64,000 nucleotides of DNA from Brachybacterium alimentarium (GTDB taxonomy: Bacteria; Actinomycetota; Actinomycetes; Actinomycetales; Dermabacteraceae): contig NZ_NRGS01000001.1 in assembly GCF_002332425.1 (NCBI RefSeq), positions 1 through 64,000 of the forward strand. The letters run 5' to 3'. The notes beneath the pieces are model-generated. The model searched no databases. It had not been told where the DNA came from and saw nothing but the letters and a program-made list of their open reading frames with translations. The translations under genes and the position numbers were made by a program. Below are positions 25,935 through 35,275 of this stretch, one piece after another. How positions within the stretch are numbered: the stretch's first letter is position 1; every line of letters begins with the position of its first letter.

Positions 25935-26888
25935 TCACAGCACGACGAACGGATCGATCGCGAGGGCGACGAACAGCAGCGTCAGGTACGTGATGGAGCC
26001 GTGGAAGACCGTCATGGGACCGAGCTTCTTGCCGGTCAGGCCCCGACGCACGCGCACGGCGTACCGGATCACGAGGAACAGGAACCAGGCGCCGACGGCG
26101 ACGGCGCTGACGCCGTACACCCAGCCGGTGTGGCCCAGCGGGATGATCGCGAGGCTGGACGCGACCATGAAGACCGTGTGCATGATCATCTGCCGGGCGA
26201 CATTGCTGCGCGCAGCAACGACCGGGAGCATCGGCACGCCGGCGTCGGCGTAGTCCTTGGAGAACTTCTCGGCGAGCGGCCAGTAGTGCGGCGGCGTCCA
26301 GAAGAAGATCACGAGGAAGAGCAGCACGGCGGTCCAGGAGACCGTGCCGGTCACCGCCGACCAGCCGATCAGCACCGGCATGCAGCCGGCGATGCCTCCC
26401 CAGACGATGTTCTGACTGGTGCGGCGCTTCAGGATCATCGTGTAGAAGACCACGTACAGCAGGATCGCGCCGAGCGCGAGGGCAGCGGATGCCCAGTTCA
26501 CGAGCACGCCGAGCCAGACGCTCGAGAAGATCGACAGGACGATGCCGAAGATGAGCGCGGCCCGCGGGGTCACCACACCGGTGACCAGCGGACGGTTCTT
26601 GGTCCGCTTCATCTTCGCGTCGATGTCACGGTCCAGGTACATGTTCAGCGTGTTCGCACCGCCGGCGGCGAGATACCCGCCGACGACCGTGGCCACGATC
26701 AGCCACAGCGAGGGGAACCCTCCTGCGGCCAGGAACATGGTCGGGATCGTGGTGATGAGCAGCAGCTCGATGATGCGCGGCTTGGTGAGCGCCACGTACG
26801 CCCGGATCACGGCCCCCGCAGTGCGCTGCGGAGAATGCTCACCGCCCGGGCCTGCGTGCCGGATCGAAGCTCCCTGGGTGGCGGTCAC
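25935..26888 (-). CDS. ctaB: Protoheme IX farnesyltransferase (heme O synthase)
   Basis: CtaB, 317 aa, UbiA-family membrane prenyltransferase that adds a farnesyl group to heme B to make heme O for cytochrome aa3 oxidase. It has the two Asp-rich motifs, '[18 protein letters not shown]' and the second loop '[17 protein letters not shown]', plus eight to nine membrane segments. The GTG start has an AGAAGG-type ribosome site upstream. Divergent orientation to tkt is conserved across actinobacteria and supports the call. Confidence 0.95.
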   Translation of the reverse strand: MTATQGASIRHAGPGGEHSPQRTAGAVIRAYVALTKPRIIELLLITTIPTMFLAAGGFPSLWLIVATVVGGYLAAGGANTLNMYLDRDIDAKMKRTKNRPLVTGVVTPRAALIFGIVLSIFSSVWLGVLVNWASAALALGAILLYVVFYTMILKRRTSQNIVWGGIAGCMPVLIGWSAVTGTVSWTAVLLFLVIFFWTPPHYWPLAEKFSKDYADAGVPMLPVVAARSNVARQMIMHTVFMVASSLAIIPLGHTGWVYGVSAVAVGAWFLFLVIRYAVRVRRGLTGKKLGPMTVFHGSITYLTLLFVALAIDPFVVL

Positions 26889-27223
26889 CGCCCACCGTCC
26901 TTCCCCTTCTGAGCGCGACGATGTCGTCGCGTGAACGACCCCAGTCTAGGCCGTCACGGAACCGGGACCCCGTGTTCCCGGGGTGAGTCCCCGCACCGTG
27001 ACGGTGACCTACGGAACCTCCGGGACCCTCCCGGGCGGCGGTTCGCCCCGTCCGCGGGGCAACAGGCTGAACAAAAGAGGTGATCGGGCGCCACCAGCAT
27101 TAAGGTAGGGGCATCGCTCTGCACGCAGGGCCCCTCGTCGACGCGATCACGTCGGGGCCCGTGCCGGAGCTGTGGATCCGAGCGGCCGCTGCGGCCGCAC
27201 TCCGTTGAAAGGAACTCATCGAC
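26889..27223. other. Divergent ctaB/tkt control region
   Basis: There is no gene in these 335 bases. A weak -10-like TAAGGT at 27101-27106 would start the tkt transcript near 27113. The leader would then hold two strong structures: a hairpin of GCAC(3-base bulge)GGGCCCC at 27121-27134 with GGGGCCCGTGC at 27154-27164, and a 17-base palindrome made of two GCGGCCGC copies at 27182-27198. GAAAGGA at 27207-27213 is the tkt ribosome site, about ten bases from the GTG. Confidence 0.45.
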
Positions 27224-29320
27224 GTGACCGATACGTTCAAGGCCCCCGAGGGCTGGACCGAGCTCGACAAGCGCGCGGTGGACACCGTCCGCGTCCTCGC
27301 TGCCGATGCGGTGGAGAAGGTCGGCAACGGCCACCCCGGCACCGCCGTCAGCCTGGCACCCGCCGCGTACCTGCTCTACCAGGACGTGATGCGCCACGAT
27401 CCGACCGATCCCACCTGGCTGGGCCGCGACCGCTTCGTGCTGTCGGCCGGGCACTCCAGCCTGACCCAGTACATCCAGCTCTTCCTCGGCGGCTTCGGCC
27501 TCGAGAAGAAGGACATCGAGGAGCTGCGCACCTGGGGCTCGAAGACCCCGGGCCACCCCGAGAACTTCCACACCAAGGGCGTGGAGATCACCACCGGCCC
27601 GCTCGGCCAGGGCATCTCCTCCTCCGTCGGCTTCGCGATGGCCCAGCGCCGCGAGCGCGGCCTGCTGGATCCCGACGCGGCCCCCGGCACCAGCCCCTTC
27701 GACCATTTCACCTACGTGATCGCGTCGGACGGCGACCTCCAGGAGGGCGTCAGCAGCGAGGCGAGCTCGCTCGCCGGCACCCAGCAGCTCGGCAACCTCA
27801 TCGTCCTGTGGGACGACAACGAGATCTCCATCGAGGGCAACACCTCGATCGCCTTCACCGAGGACACCGCGGCGCGCTACGAGGCGTACGGCTGGGACGT
27901 GCGCACCGTGGACTGGACCCAGGGCGGCACCGCGTACCTCGAGGACGTCGCCGCGCTCAAGGCCGAGATCCTCGAGGCGCAGAAGGTCACCGACAAGCCG
28001 ACCTTCATCCGTCTGCGCACCGTGATCGGCTGGCCCATCCCGGAGCTCGCCGGCAGCCACGCCGTGCACGGCGCCAAGCTGGGTGCCGAGGGCGTCGCCG
28101 GACTGAAGAAGGCCGTCGGCTTCGACCCGGAGCAGCAGTTCCAGGTCGACGAGGACGTCCTGGCGCACACCCGCTCCCTCGCCGAGCGCGCAGCCGCGGA
28201 CAAGGCCGAGTGGGACAAGGGCTACCAGGCCTGGCGCTCCGCGAACACCGAGCAGGCGGCCCTGCTGGACCGCCTCGTCGCCCGTGAGCTCCCCGAGGGC
28301 TTCGCCGAGGCCTTCCCCGCCTTCGAGGCCGACGAGAAGGGCATCGCGACCCGCGCCGCCTCCGGCAAGGTCCTCGGCGAGCTCGCCGCGGTCATGCCCG
28401 AGCTGTGGGGCGGCTCCGCCGACCTCGCCGGCTCGAACAACACCACGATGAAGGGCGAGCCGTCCTTCCTCCCGTCCGAGATCGGCTCCTCCGAGTTCTC
28501 CGGCGACGAGTACGGCCGCACGCTCCACTTCGGCATCCGCGAGCACGCCATGGGCGCGATCCTCTCGGGCATCTCGCTGCACGGCCTCACCCGCCCGTAC
28601 GGCGGCACGTTCTTCCAGTTCGCCGATTACATGCGCGGCGCCGTGCGCCTCGCCTCGCTGATGAAGACCCCGGCCACCTACGTGTGGACCCACGACTCCG
28701 TCGGCCTGGGCGAGGACGGCCCGACGCACCAGCCGGTCGAGCACCTGGCCGCCTACCGCGCGATCCCGAACCTGTCGATCGTGCGCCCCGCGGACGCCAA
28801 CGAGACCAGCCAGGCCTGGAAGGTCCTGCTCGAGCGGGACAACGGTCCCGTCGGCCTCATCCTGAGCCGTCAGGCCATGCCCACCTTCGACCGCACCGAG
28901 TACGCCGGCGCCGAGAACCTCGCCAAGGGCGGGTACGTCATGAAGGAGGCCTCGGCGGAGCCGCAGGTCATCCTCATCGGCACCGGCTCCGAGCTGCAGT
29001 ACGCCGCTGAGGCGCAGAAGCAGCTCGAGGCGGAGGGCGTTCCCGCGCGCCTCGTCTCGATGCCGTCGGTCGAGTGGTTCGACGAGCAGGACGAGGAGTA
29101 CAAGGAGTCGGTGCTGCCGTCCTCGGTGGCCGCTCGCGTCACCGTCGAGGCCGGTATCGCCATGCCGTGGCATCGCTTCCTCGGCACCCACGGTCGCGCC
29201 GTGTCGCTCGAGCACTACGGTGCCTCGGCCGATGCCAAGACGCTGTTCCGCGAGTACGGCTTCACGCCCGAGGCCGTCGTCGCCGCCGCGAAGGAATCCC
29301 TCGCCGCAGCACAGGCCTGA
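27224..29320 (+). CDS. tkt: Transketolase
   Basis: A 698-aa thiamine-diphosphate enzyme moving two-carbon units between sugar phosphates in the non-oxidative pentose-phosphate pathway. N-terminal PP domain: His37 in 'GNGHPGTA', and the cofactor motif beginning 'SDGDLQEG' and ending '[11 protein letters not shown]'. The Pyr domain has the catalytic Glu in '[10 protein letters not shown]', and '[19 protein letters not shown]' is the transketolase signature. GTG start. First gene of the tkt-tal-zwf-opcA/pgl operon, although a strong hairpin follows it, so downstream genes may be partly uncoupled. Confidence 0.97.
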   Translation: MTDTFKAPEGWTELDKRAVDTVRVLAADAVEKVGNGHPGTAVSLAPAAYLLYQDVMRHDPTDPTWLGRDRFVLSAGHSSLTQYIQLFLGGFGLEKKDIEELRTWGSKTPGHPENFHTKGVEITTGPLGQGISSSVGFAMAQRRERGLLDPDAAPGTSPFDHFTYVIASDGDLQEGVSSEASSLAGTQQLGNLIVLWDDNEISIEGNTSIAFTEDTAARYEAYGWDVRTVDWTQGGTAYLEDVAALKAEILEAQKVTDKPTFIRLRTVIGWPIPELAGSHAVHGAKLGAEGVAGLKKAVGFDPEQQFQVDEDVLAHTRSLAERAAADKAEWDKGYQAWRSANTEQAALLDRLVARELPEGFAEAFPAFEADEKGIATRAASGKVLGELAAVMPELWGGSADLAGSNNTTMKGEPSFLPSEIGSSEFSGDEYGRTLHFGIREHAMGAILSGISLHGLTRPYGGTFFQFADYMRGAVRLASLMKTPATYVWTHDSVGLGEDGPTHQPVEHLAAYRAIPNLSIVRPADANETSQAWKVLLERDNGPVGLILSRQAMPTFDRTEYAGAENLAKGGYVMKEASAEPQVILIGTGSELQYAAEAQKQLEAEGVPARLVSMPSVEWFDEQDEEYKESVLPSSVAARVTVEAGIAMPWHRFLGTHGRAVSLEHYGASADAKTLFREYGFTPEAVVAAAKESLAAAQA

Positions 29321-29326
29321 TCCGCA

Positions 29327-29356
29327 GCGGGGCGGGGTCCGCGGACCCCGCCCCGC
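29327..29356 (+). terminator. Perfect 30-base palindrome after tkt
   Basis: A GC-only perfect palindrome running from GCGGGGCGGGG to CCCCGCCCCGC with no separate loop, seven bases after the tkt stop. It should act as an intrinsic (I-shaped) terminator or attenuator before tal. Confidence 0.6.
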
Positions 29357-29478
29357 CGTCGCTCGACCCGGCCCCATGGGTTCCGTCCGCCACAGGAGGG
29401 AAGTCCGACGGGCCGTTCCGCGTTGACCATGACGACCGCAGTTCGACACAGGGCGCCCAGCGCCCGGAAGGAACGCTC

Positions 29479-30591
29479 ATGACTCAGAACTCCAATACCC
29501 AGAACCTCTCCGACGCCGGTGTGTCCATCTGGCTCGACGACCTCTCGCGTCAGCGGATGTCCTCCGGGAACCTGCAGGAGCTCATCGACACCCGCAACGT
29601 CGTCGGCGTGACGACGAACCCCTCGATCTTCCAGGCCGCGATCTCCGGCCGCTCGGAGTACGACGCGGACATCGCGCGCCTCTCGGGCGAGGGCAAGGAC
29701 GTCGACGCCGTCGTCGAGGTGCTCACCACCGATGACGTGCGCAGCGCCGCCGACCTGTTCTCCGACGTCCACGCCGCGACCAAGGGCTTCGACGGCCGCG
29801 TGAGCATCGAGGTCGATCCTCGCCTCGCGCACGAGACCGAGAAGACCATCGAGCAGGCCAAGCACCTGTTCGAGGTCGTCGGCCGCGAGAACGTGATGGT
29901 CAAGATCCCGGCCACCGCCGCGGGCATCCCGGCGATCACGGCCGTCATCGCCGAGGGGATCAGCGTCAACGTCACCCTCATCTTCTCGGTGACCCGCTAC
30001 CTCGAGGTCATGGACGCCTACCTCGCCGGTCTCGAGCAGGCCGCGCAGGCCGGCAAGGATCTCTCCACGATCCACTCCGTGGCCTCCTTCTTCGTGTCCC
30101 GCGTGGATGCCGAGATCGACAAGCGCCTGGCCGACCTCGGCGGAGAGGCGGAGACGCTGCGCGGCAGCGCCGGCGTCGCCAACGCCCAGGTCGCCTTCGG
30201 CAAGTACCTCGAGGTCTTCGGCTCCGAGCGCTTCACCGCGCTGAGCTCCCAGGGCGCGCACGTGCAGCGTCCGCTGTGGGCCTCCACCGGGGTGAAGAAC
30301 CCCGACTACGCGGACACCCTCTACGTGGACAACCTGGTCGCCGATCCGAGCGTGAACACCATGCCGGAGAAGACCCTCGAGGCCACCGCCGATCACTCCG
30401 AGCCGGCCGCGCCGCTGACCGCTGAGAAGGCCGCCTCGGCCGAGACGGTCCTGCAGCGCGTCGCCCAGGCCGGAGTCGACCTGGACGACGTCTTCGCACT
30501 CCTGGAGCGCGAGGGCGTCGAGAAGTTCGAGAAGGCCTGGAACGAGCTGCTCGAGACCGTGTCGGCCTCGATCGACGACGCCCGCGCCTGA
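29479..30591 (+). CDS. tal: Transaldolase
   Basis: A 370-aa class I aldolase-type enzyme moving a dihydroxyacetone unit between sugar phosphates. The Schiff-base lysine is Lys142 in '[10 protein letters not shown]', 'VTTNPSIFQ' is the N-terminal signature, and 'GVNVTLIFS'-like '[13 protein letters not shown]' follows. Length matches the long actinobacterial TalB group, with a C-terminal helical extension. The ATG at 29479 has GGAAGGAA seven bases upstream; longer frames run back into tkt. It is third-position GC-rich like its neighbours. Confidence 0.96.
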   Translation: MTQNSNTQNLSDAGVSIWLDDLSRQRMSSGNLQELIDTRNVVGVTTNPSIFQAAISGRSEYDADIARLSGEGKDVDAVVEVLTTDDVRSAADLFSDVHAATKGFDGRVSIEVDPRLAHETEKTIEQAKHLFEVVGRENVMVKIPATAAGIPAITAVIAEGISVNVTLIFSVTRYLEVMDAYLAGLEQAAQAGKDLSTIHSVASFFVSRVDAEIDKRLADLGGEAETLRGSAGVANAQVAFGKYLEVFGSERFTALSSQGAHVQRPLWASTGVKNPDYADTLYVDNLVADPSVNTMPEKTLEATADHSEPAAPLTAEKAASAETVLQRVAQAGVDLDDVFALLEREGVEKFEKAWNELLETVSASIDDARA

Positions 30592-30600
30592 GCCGACTGC

Positions 30601-30634
30601 CGAGCACGGTCCCGCCATCGGCGGGCCGTGCTCG
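30601..30634 (+). terminator. Hairpin between tal and zwf
   Basis: CGAGCACGG-T-CCCGCC (30601-30616) pairs with GGCGGG-CCGTGCTCG (30620-30634) with one bulged T and a three-base loop. It lies 10 bases after the tal stop and 30 before the zwf start, so it may trim the transcript or reduce read-through to zwf. Confidence 0.5.
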
Positions 30635-30662
30635 CGCCGTGTGTGTCCGAGAAAGGACCATC

Positions 30663-32225
30663 GTGACCGATACCAACACTCCCCCGGTCGGGGCAGACGC
30701 CGAGGATCTGCTCAATCCCCTGCGCGACCCCCGCGACCGCCGCCTCCCCCTGATCGCCGGGCCCAGCTCCATGGTGATGTTCGGCGTCACCGGCGACCTC
30801 GCCCGCAAGAAGCTGCTGCCGGCGATCTATGACCTCACCCATCGTGGCCTGCTGCCGCCCAGCTTCGGACTGGTCGGCTTCGGCCGTCGTGAATGGTCCG
30901 ACGACGACTTCGCCGAGTACGTGCGCAAGAGCGTCTCCGAGCATTCCCGCACCGGTTTCTCCGAGAGCGTCTTCGAGCAGCTCCGGGGCGGCCTGCGCTT
31001 CGTCACCGGCACGTTCGACGACTCCGCCGCCTTCGAGCGGCTCACCGAGGTGGTCGGTGAGCTCGACCGCACCCGTGGCACCGGTGGCAATCACGCCTTC
31101 TACCTCTCGATCCCCCCGGACGCCTTCCCCAAGGTGTGCGGCCAGCTCGCCGAGTCGGGACTGAACACCCCGCGCGACGGCTCCTGGCGCCGGGTGGTCA
31201 TCGAGAAGCCCTTCGGCCACGACCTGGAGTCCGCTCGCGAGCTCAACGCTGTCGTCGAAAAGGTCTTCCGGCCCGAGGACGTCTTCCGCATCGACCACTA
31301 CCTGGGCAAGGAGACGGTGCAGAACATCCTCGCGCTGCGCTTCGCCAACCAGCTCTACGAGCCGGTGTGGAACGCGGGATACGTGGACCACGTGCAGATC
31401 ACGATGGCCGAGGACATCGGCATCGGCTCGCGTGCCGGCTACTACGACGGCATCGGCACCGCGCGTGACGTCATCCAGAACCACCTCCTCCAGCTGCTCG
31501 CCCTGACCGCGATGGAGGAGCCCGTCTCCTTCCGCGCCTCGGACCTGCGCGCGGAAAAGGAGAAGGTGCTCTCCGCCATCGAGCTGCCCGAGGACCTCGG
31601 TGAGCACACCGCGCGCGGTCAGTACGTCGGCGGCTGGCAGGGCGGCGAGGAAGTACGTCCCTATCTCGAGGAGGACGGGATCCCCGCCGACTCGACCACG
31701 GAGACCTTCGCCGCCATGCGGCTGGACATCGCCACCCGTCGCTGGGCGGGCGTGCCGTTCTACCTCCGTGCCGGCAAGCGCCTGGGGCGCCGCGTCACCG
31801 AGATCGCCCTGGTCTTCAAGCGGGCGCCGTTCCTGCCGTTCCGCTCCACGGACACCGCAGACCTCGGCCAGAACGCGATCGTCATCCGTGTCCAGCCGGA
31901 CGAGGGCGTGACCATCCGGTTCGGCTCCAAGGTGCCCGGGACCCAGATGGAGGTGAGGGACGTGACCATGGACTTCGCCTACGGCATGAACTTCACCGAG
32001 GAGTCCCCCGAGGCCTACGAGCGTCTGATCCTGGACATGCTCCTGGGGGACCCGCCGCTGTTCCCCCGCCAGAAGGAGGTCGAGCTCTCCTGGAAGATCC
32101 TCGACCCCATCACCGACTACTGGGCCGAGCAGATGGACCCGGCTCCGTACCGCCCCGGCAGCTGGGGCCCCGACACCGCGCACGAGATGCTCGCCCGTGA
32201 CGGACGTACCTGGAGGCGACCGTGA
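30663..32225 (+). CDS. zwf: Glucose-6-phosphate dehydrogenase
   Basis: A 520-aa enzyme making 6-phosphogluconolactone and NADPH, the entry to the oxidative pentose-phosphate pathway. The dinucleotide site is 'GVTGDLARKKLLPAIYDL', and the substrate and catalytic stretch is 'RIDHYLGKETVQN' with the catalytic His downstream. The GTG at 30663 has AAAGGA six bases upstream and gives the usual length. The stop overlaps the opcA-pgl start (GTGA), fitting the need of actinobacterial G6PDH for its partner OpcA. Confidence 0.97.
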   Translation: MTDTNTPPVGADAEDLLNPLRDPRDRRLPLIAGPSSMVMFGVTGDLARKKLLPAIYDLTHRGLLPPSFGLVGFGRREWSDDDFAEYVRKSVSEHSRTGFSESVFEQLRGGLRFVTGTFDDSAAFERLTEVVGELDRTRGTGGNHAFYLSIPPDAFPKVCGQLAESGLNTPRDGSWRRVVIEKPFGHDLESARELNAVVEKVFRPEDVFRIDHYLGKETVQNILALRFANQLYEPVWNAGYVDHVQITMAEDIGIGSRAGYYDGIGTARDVIQNHLLQLLALTAMEEPVSFRASDLRAEKEKVLSAIELPEDLGEHTARGQYVGGWQGGEEVRPYLEEDGIPADSTTETFAAMRLDIATRRWAGVPFYLRAGKRLGRRVTEIALVFKRAPFLPFRSTDTADLGQNAIVIRVQPDEGVTIRFGSKVPGTQMEVRDVTMDFAYGMNFTEESPEAYERLILDMLLGDPPLFPRQKEVELSWKILDPITDYWAEQMDPAPYRPGSWGPDTAHEMLARDGRTWRRP

Positions 32226-33937
32226 TCACCACCCTGACCGACACCACCGCATCGGCCATCGACAAGAAGATGATCGAGATGCGGGAGACCTTCGGCGCCA
32301 ACACCATCGGCCGGGTCCTCACGCTCATCATCATCGCCACCGGCGACATCGAGGAGCCCCTCGAGGCCGCCATCAGCGCGAGCCATGAGCACCCCGCCCG
32401 GGTGCTCGTGGTCGACGCGGATCCCGAGGCCGAGGTCTCCGGGCTGGACGCCGAGATCCGTGTGGGCCGCGATGCCGGCGCCGGCGAGATCGTCATCCTC
32501 CGGGCCCGAGGGGACATCATGTCCTCACTGGACACGCTCGTCATGGCGCTCCTGCTGCCCGACGCCCCGATCGTGACCTGGTGGCCCGAGGGCGCTCCCT
32601 CGGCCCCCGTGCACGACGTGCTGGGCTCGATGTCGCAGCGCCGGATCACGGACTCCGCGGCCTGCCCGGCGCCGATCGCCACGCTGAAGCGTCTGCGCCG
32701 CGGCTACTCCCACGGCGACTCCGACCTCGCCTGGGCCCGGCTGACGCGCTGGCGCGGGCTGGTCGCGAGCGCCTACGAGGTGCCGCCGGTCTCCGTGCCG
32801 AAGCAGGTCCAGGTCGCCGGCTCCGCCGAGAACCCCTCCGTGGTGCTCATGGCGGCCTGGCTCTCCCACACCCTGGGCGTCGACGCGAAGATCGTGGATC
32901 CCTCCGACGACGCACCCGACTACGCGGGCGTGCACGGGGTGCGGCTCCTCCGGGCCGACGGCACCATCGACCTCACCCGCGTGAGCGACGAAGCGATCGT
33001 GCTGACCCTCCCCACGGACGACTCCGGCCAGCATGTGACGATGCCCCGACGCACGCTCAACGAGCTGCTCGCCGAGGAGCTGCGGCGACTCGATCCCGAT
33101 GAGGTCTACGGCGAGGTCCTCGCCAGCACCTTCAGCGACATCGTCGACTCCGGCACCTTCGCGACCGGCAAGCCCGCCCCCACCGACACGGTGGTCGCGG
33201 ACGCCGACGCGGTGGCGGTCGCTGCGGCCGAGTCCGCCGCCTCCCAGCTCGCCACGGCCCTGAAGGAGCGCTCGGTCGCGCATCTCGTGGTCACCGGCGG
33301 CACCGTCGGCACGAAGACCGCCGGGGCCCTCCCGGCGGCACTCCGGTCCACGGGGGCCGACCTCACCCACCTGCACATCTGGTGGGGCGACGAGCGGTTC
33401 GTGGATCCGGAATCCGCCGACCGCAACGAGGTCGCCGTGCGCGCCGGTCTGCTCGAGCCTCTGCAGGAGGCCGGGCTGCCGAGCCGCAACATCCACATCA
33501 TGCCCTCCCCCGCCGACGGCATGTCCCTCGAGGACGCGGCCGCCTGGTACGGGCAGCAGCTGGATCTGCTGGGCGGCGATGAGCCGTTCCGCACCCGCGG
33601 TGGCGCCTTCTTCGACGTGCTCATGCTCGGCGTCGGCCCGGACGGCCACGTCGCCTCGCTGTTCCCGGAGCATCCGGATCAGCGTCAGGTCGGTGCGAGC
33701 GCGATCGCGGTCAAGGGATCCCCGAAGCCGCCGTCGGAGCGGGTCTCCCTGACCTGGCCCGTGCTCAACTCCTCCCGCCACGTGGCCCTGCTGGTCGCAG
33801 GTGGCGAGAAGGCCGACGCGGTGGCCGACGGGCACGGGGAGATCGATCCGTGGCCGGTGCCCGCCTCCGCAGTGCGCGGGCTGGAGACGACCACCTGGTT
33901 CCTGGACACCGCTGCGGCGTCCCGCCTGAAGGGCTGA
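32222..33937 (+). CDS. opcA-pgl: OpcA--6-phosphogluconolactonase fusion
   Basis: One uninterrupted 571-codon frame with two parts. Residues 1 to about 305 are OpcA, which assembles or activates glucose-6-phosphate dehydrogenase ('VTWWPEGAPS', 'RRITDSAACPAP', 'DLAWARLTRWRGLVAS'). After a short Pro/Thr linker, residues about 322-571 are 6-phosphogluconolactonase, which hydrolyses the lactone made by Zwf ('HLVVTGGTVGTK', 'WGDERFV', 'LGVGPDGHVASLFPEHP' at about 469-485). In other actinobacteria these are two adjacent genes in the same order. The fusion would hold the second pathway enzyme next to the first through OpcA. The start overlaps the zwf stop. Confidence 0.93.
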   Translation: MITTLTDTTASAIDKKMIEMRETFGANTIGRVLTLIIIATGDIEEPLEAAISASHEHPARVLVVDADPEAEVSGLDAEIRVGRDAGAGEIVILRARGDIMSSLDTLVMALLLPDAPIVTWWPEGAPSAPVHDVLGSMSQRRITDSAACPAPIATLKRLRRGYSHGDSDLAWARLTRWRGLVASAYEVPPVSVPKQVQVAGSAENPSVVLMAAWLSHTLGVDAKIVDPSDDAPDYAGVHGVRLLRADGTIDLTRVSDEAIVLTLPTDDSGQHVTMPRRTLNELLAEELRRLDPDEVYGEVLASTFSDIVDSGTFATGKPAPTDTVVADADAVAVAAAESAASQLATALKERSVAHLVVTGGTVGTKTAGALPAALRSTGADLTHLHIWWGDERFVDPESADRNEVAVRAGLLEPLQEAGLPSRNIHIMPSPADGMSLEDAAAWYGQQLDLLGGDEPFRTRGGAFFDVLMLGVGPDGHVASLFPEHPDQRQVGASAIAVKGSPKPPSERVSLTWPVLNSSRHVALLVAGGEKADAVADGHGEIDPWPVPASAVRGLETTTWFLDTAAASRLKG

Positions 33938-33964
33938 GAGCAGCAGCACCGGATCCGCCACGAA

Positions 33965-34004
33965 CGGCCGGACCCCGCGGAGGATCCTCCGCGGGGCCCG
34001 GCCG
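33965..34004. terminator. Long hairpin after opcA-pgl
   Basis: A 40-base near-perfect inverted repeat. CGGCCGG (33965-33971) pairs with CCGGCCG (33998-34004), and between them is the perfect palindrome 33973-33996, set off by a single A/C mismatch. The mismatch becomes a G-U pair on the minus strand, so it may work in both directions. Confidence 0.65.
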
Positions 34005-34041
34005 TGCCGTGCCGCAGCGCCGTACCCGCCCTGCACAGCAC

Positions 34042-34076
34042 AGCGGGCCGGTCACCCTCATGGTGACCGGCCCGCT
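34042..34076. terminator. Bidirectional terminator between opcA-pgl and secG
   Basis: A perfect 15-bp stem (AGCGGGCCGGTCACC at 34042-34056, GGTGACCGGCCCGCT at 34062-34076) with a five-base loop CTCAT. It lies between two converging genes, 25 bases beyond the secG stop, and can end transcription from both sides. Confidence 0.75.
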
Positions 34077-34100
34077 GCGTGACGAATCAGAGGCGAGGAC

Positions 34101-34349
34101 TCAGAGGAAACGCTCGAGCATCGCGAGACCCGCGCAGCTCACGCCCCACAGCACCGCGACCGTGACGGTCAGTCGGTTCAGGTTGCGCTCGGCGACACCG
34201 GAGGCGCTGGCCGAGGAGGAGACACCGCCGCCGAACATGTCGGAGAGGCCACCGCCGCGCCCCTTGTGCAGGAGCACGAGCATGATGGTCAGCAGGCTGA
34301 ACACGGCCAGCGAGATCTGAAGGATGAGCTTCAGGAGGGGCAGATCCAC
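34101..34349 (-). CDS. secG: Preprotein translocase subunit SecG
   Basis: An 82-aa inner-membrane subunit that assists SecYE-mediated export. It has two membrane helices ('KLILQISLAVFSLLTIMLVLL' region, about 6-26, and 'LTVTVAVLWGVSCAGLAML' near the end) around the Gly/Ser-rich loop 'HKGRGGGLSDMFGGGV', the SecG signature. I chose the GTG at 34349, which gives the usual length, with GGAAGG about 11 bases upstream; a GTG four codons earlier is possible. Location after gap-pgk-tpiA is conserved in actinobacteria. Two hairpins separate it from tpiA, so it may have its own promoter. Confidence 0.92.
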   Translation of the reverse strand: MDLPLLKLILQISLAVFSLLTIMLVLLHKGRGGGLSDMFGGGVSSSASASGVAERNLNRLTVTVAVLWGVSCAGLAMLERFL

Positions 34350-34399
34350 GAGGGGAGACACCTTCCACGGAGACGAGCGGACCGATCCAGCATACGCCA

Positions 34400-34428
34400 C
34401 GGGCCGGGCCCCGAAGGGACCCGGCCCG
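34400..34428 (-). terminator. Second hairpin after tpiA
   Basis: On the minus-strand RNA, CGGGCCGGG and CCCGGCCCG enclose UCCC-UUC-GGGG. The stem is continuous with one U-G pair, or can fold with a C(UUCG)G loop. It lies about 75 bases beyond the tpiA stop and upstream of secG. Confidence 0.6.
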
Positions 34429-34470
34429 CGTGGCACGGCTCTCGCTCAGCGAGGCCCGCGCCCGGTCGTC

Positions 34471-34493
34471 GATCCGGCCCACAGGGCCGGATC
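34471..34493 (-). terminator. First hairpin after tpiA
   Basis: GATCCGGCCC (34471-34480) and GGGCCGGATC (34484-34493) form a perfect 10-bp stem with a three-base loop ACA, eight bases beyond the tpiA stop. Confidence 0.65.
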
Positions 34494-34501
34494 CGACGCG
34501 A

Positions 34502-35275
34502 TCAGCCCTGGTAGCCCGCGATCTTGGCGAACTCCTCGGCCTTGAGCGAGGCACCGCCGACGAGCGCACCGTCGACGTCCTCCTTGCCCATCAGCTCGAC
34601 CACGTTGGAGGACTTCACGCTGCCGCCGTACAGCACGCGCACGGCATCGGCGACGACGTCGCCGTGGAGCGCACGCAGCGCCTCACGGATCGCGCGGCAG
34701 ACCTCCTGCGCATCGTCGGCGCTGGCGACCTCGCCGGTGCCGATCGCCCAGACGGGCTCGTACGCGATGACGATCTTCGCGGCCTGCTCGGCGCTGACGC
34801 CCTCGATGCCGCCCTCGAGCTGCGCGAGGGTGTACTCGACGTGCTTGCCGGCCTGTCGCTCCTCGAGCGGCTCGCCGACGCACAGGATCGGGGTCAGGCC
34901 CGCGGCGAAGGCTGCCTTCACCTTGGCATTCGTGACCTGCTCATCCTCCCCGTGGAGCTGGCGACGCTCGGAGTGGCCCACCGTCGCGTAGGTGGCGCCG
35001 AGCGCGGCCAGCATCGGGCCGGAGACCTCACCGGTGTAGGCACCGGACTCGTGCGCGGAGATGTCCTGCGCGCCGTAGGAGATCGGGAGCTTGCCGGCCT
35101 CGACGGCCACCTGGACGGTGCGCAGGTCGACGAAGGGGGGCAGCACGGCCACCTCGACGGCGTCCGTGTTCACGGTCTTGAGCTGGTCGCCCAGCTCCTC
35201 GACCAGGGCCAGGCCCTGCTTCCAGTCGAGGTTCATCTTCCAGTTGCCCGCCATCAGCGGGGTACGGGTGCTCAC
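34502..35275 (-). CDS. tpiA: Triosephosphate isomerase
   Basis: A 257-aa TIM-barrel enzyme interconverting dihydroxyacetone phosphate and glyceraldehyde 3-phosphate. The substrate Asn-Lys are in 'AGNWKMNL', the catalytic His in 'TVGHSERRQ', the catalytic Glu in '[11 protein letters not shown]' and the phosphate loop in '[10 protein letters not shown]'. The GTG start overlaps the pgk stop (GTGA). It is the last gene of gap-pgk-tpiA. Confidence 0.97.
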   Translation of the reverse strand: MSTRTPLMAGNWKMNLDWKQGLALVEELGDQLKTVNTDAVEVAVLPPFVDLRTVQVAVEAGKLPISYGAQDISAHESGAYTGEVSGPMLAALGATYATVGHSERRQLHGEDEQVTNAKVKAAFAAGLTPILCVGEPLEERQAGKHVEYTLAQLEGGIEGVSAEQAAKIVIAYEPVWAIGTGEVASADDAQEVCRAIREALRALHGDVVADAVRVLYGGSVKSSNVVELMGKEDVDGALVGGASLKAEEFAKIAGYQG

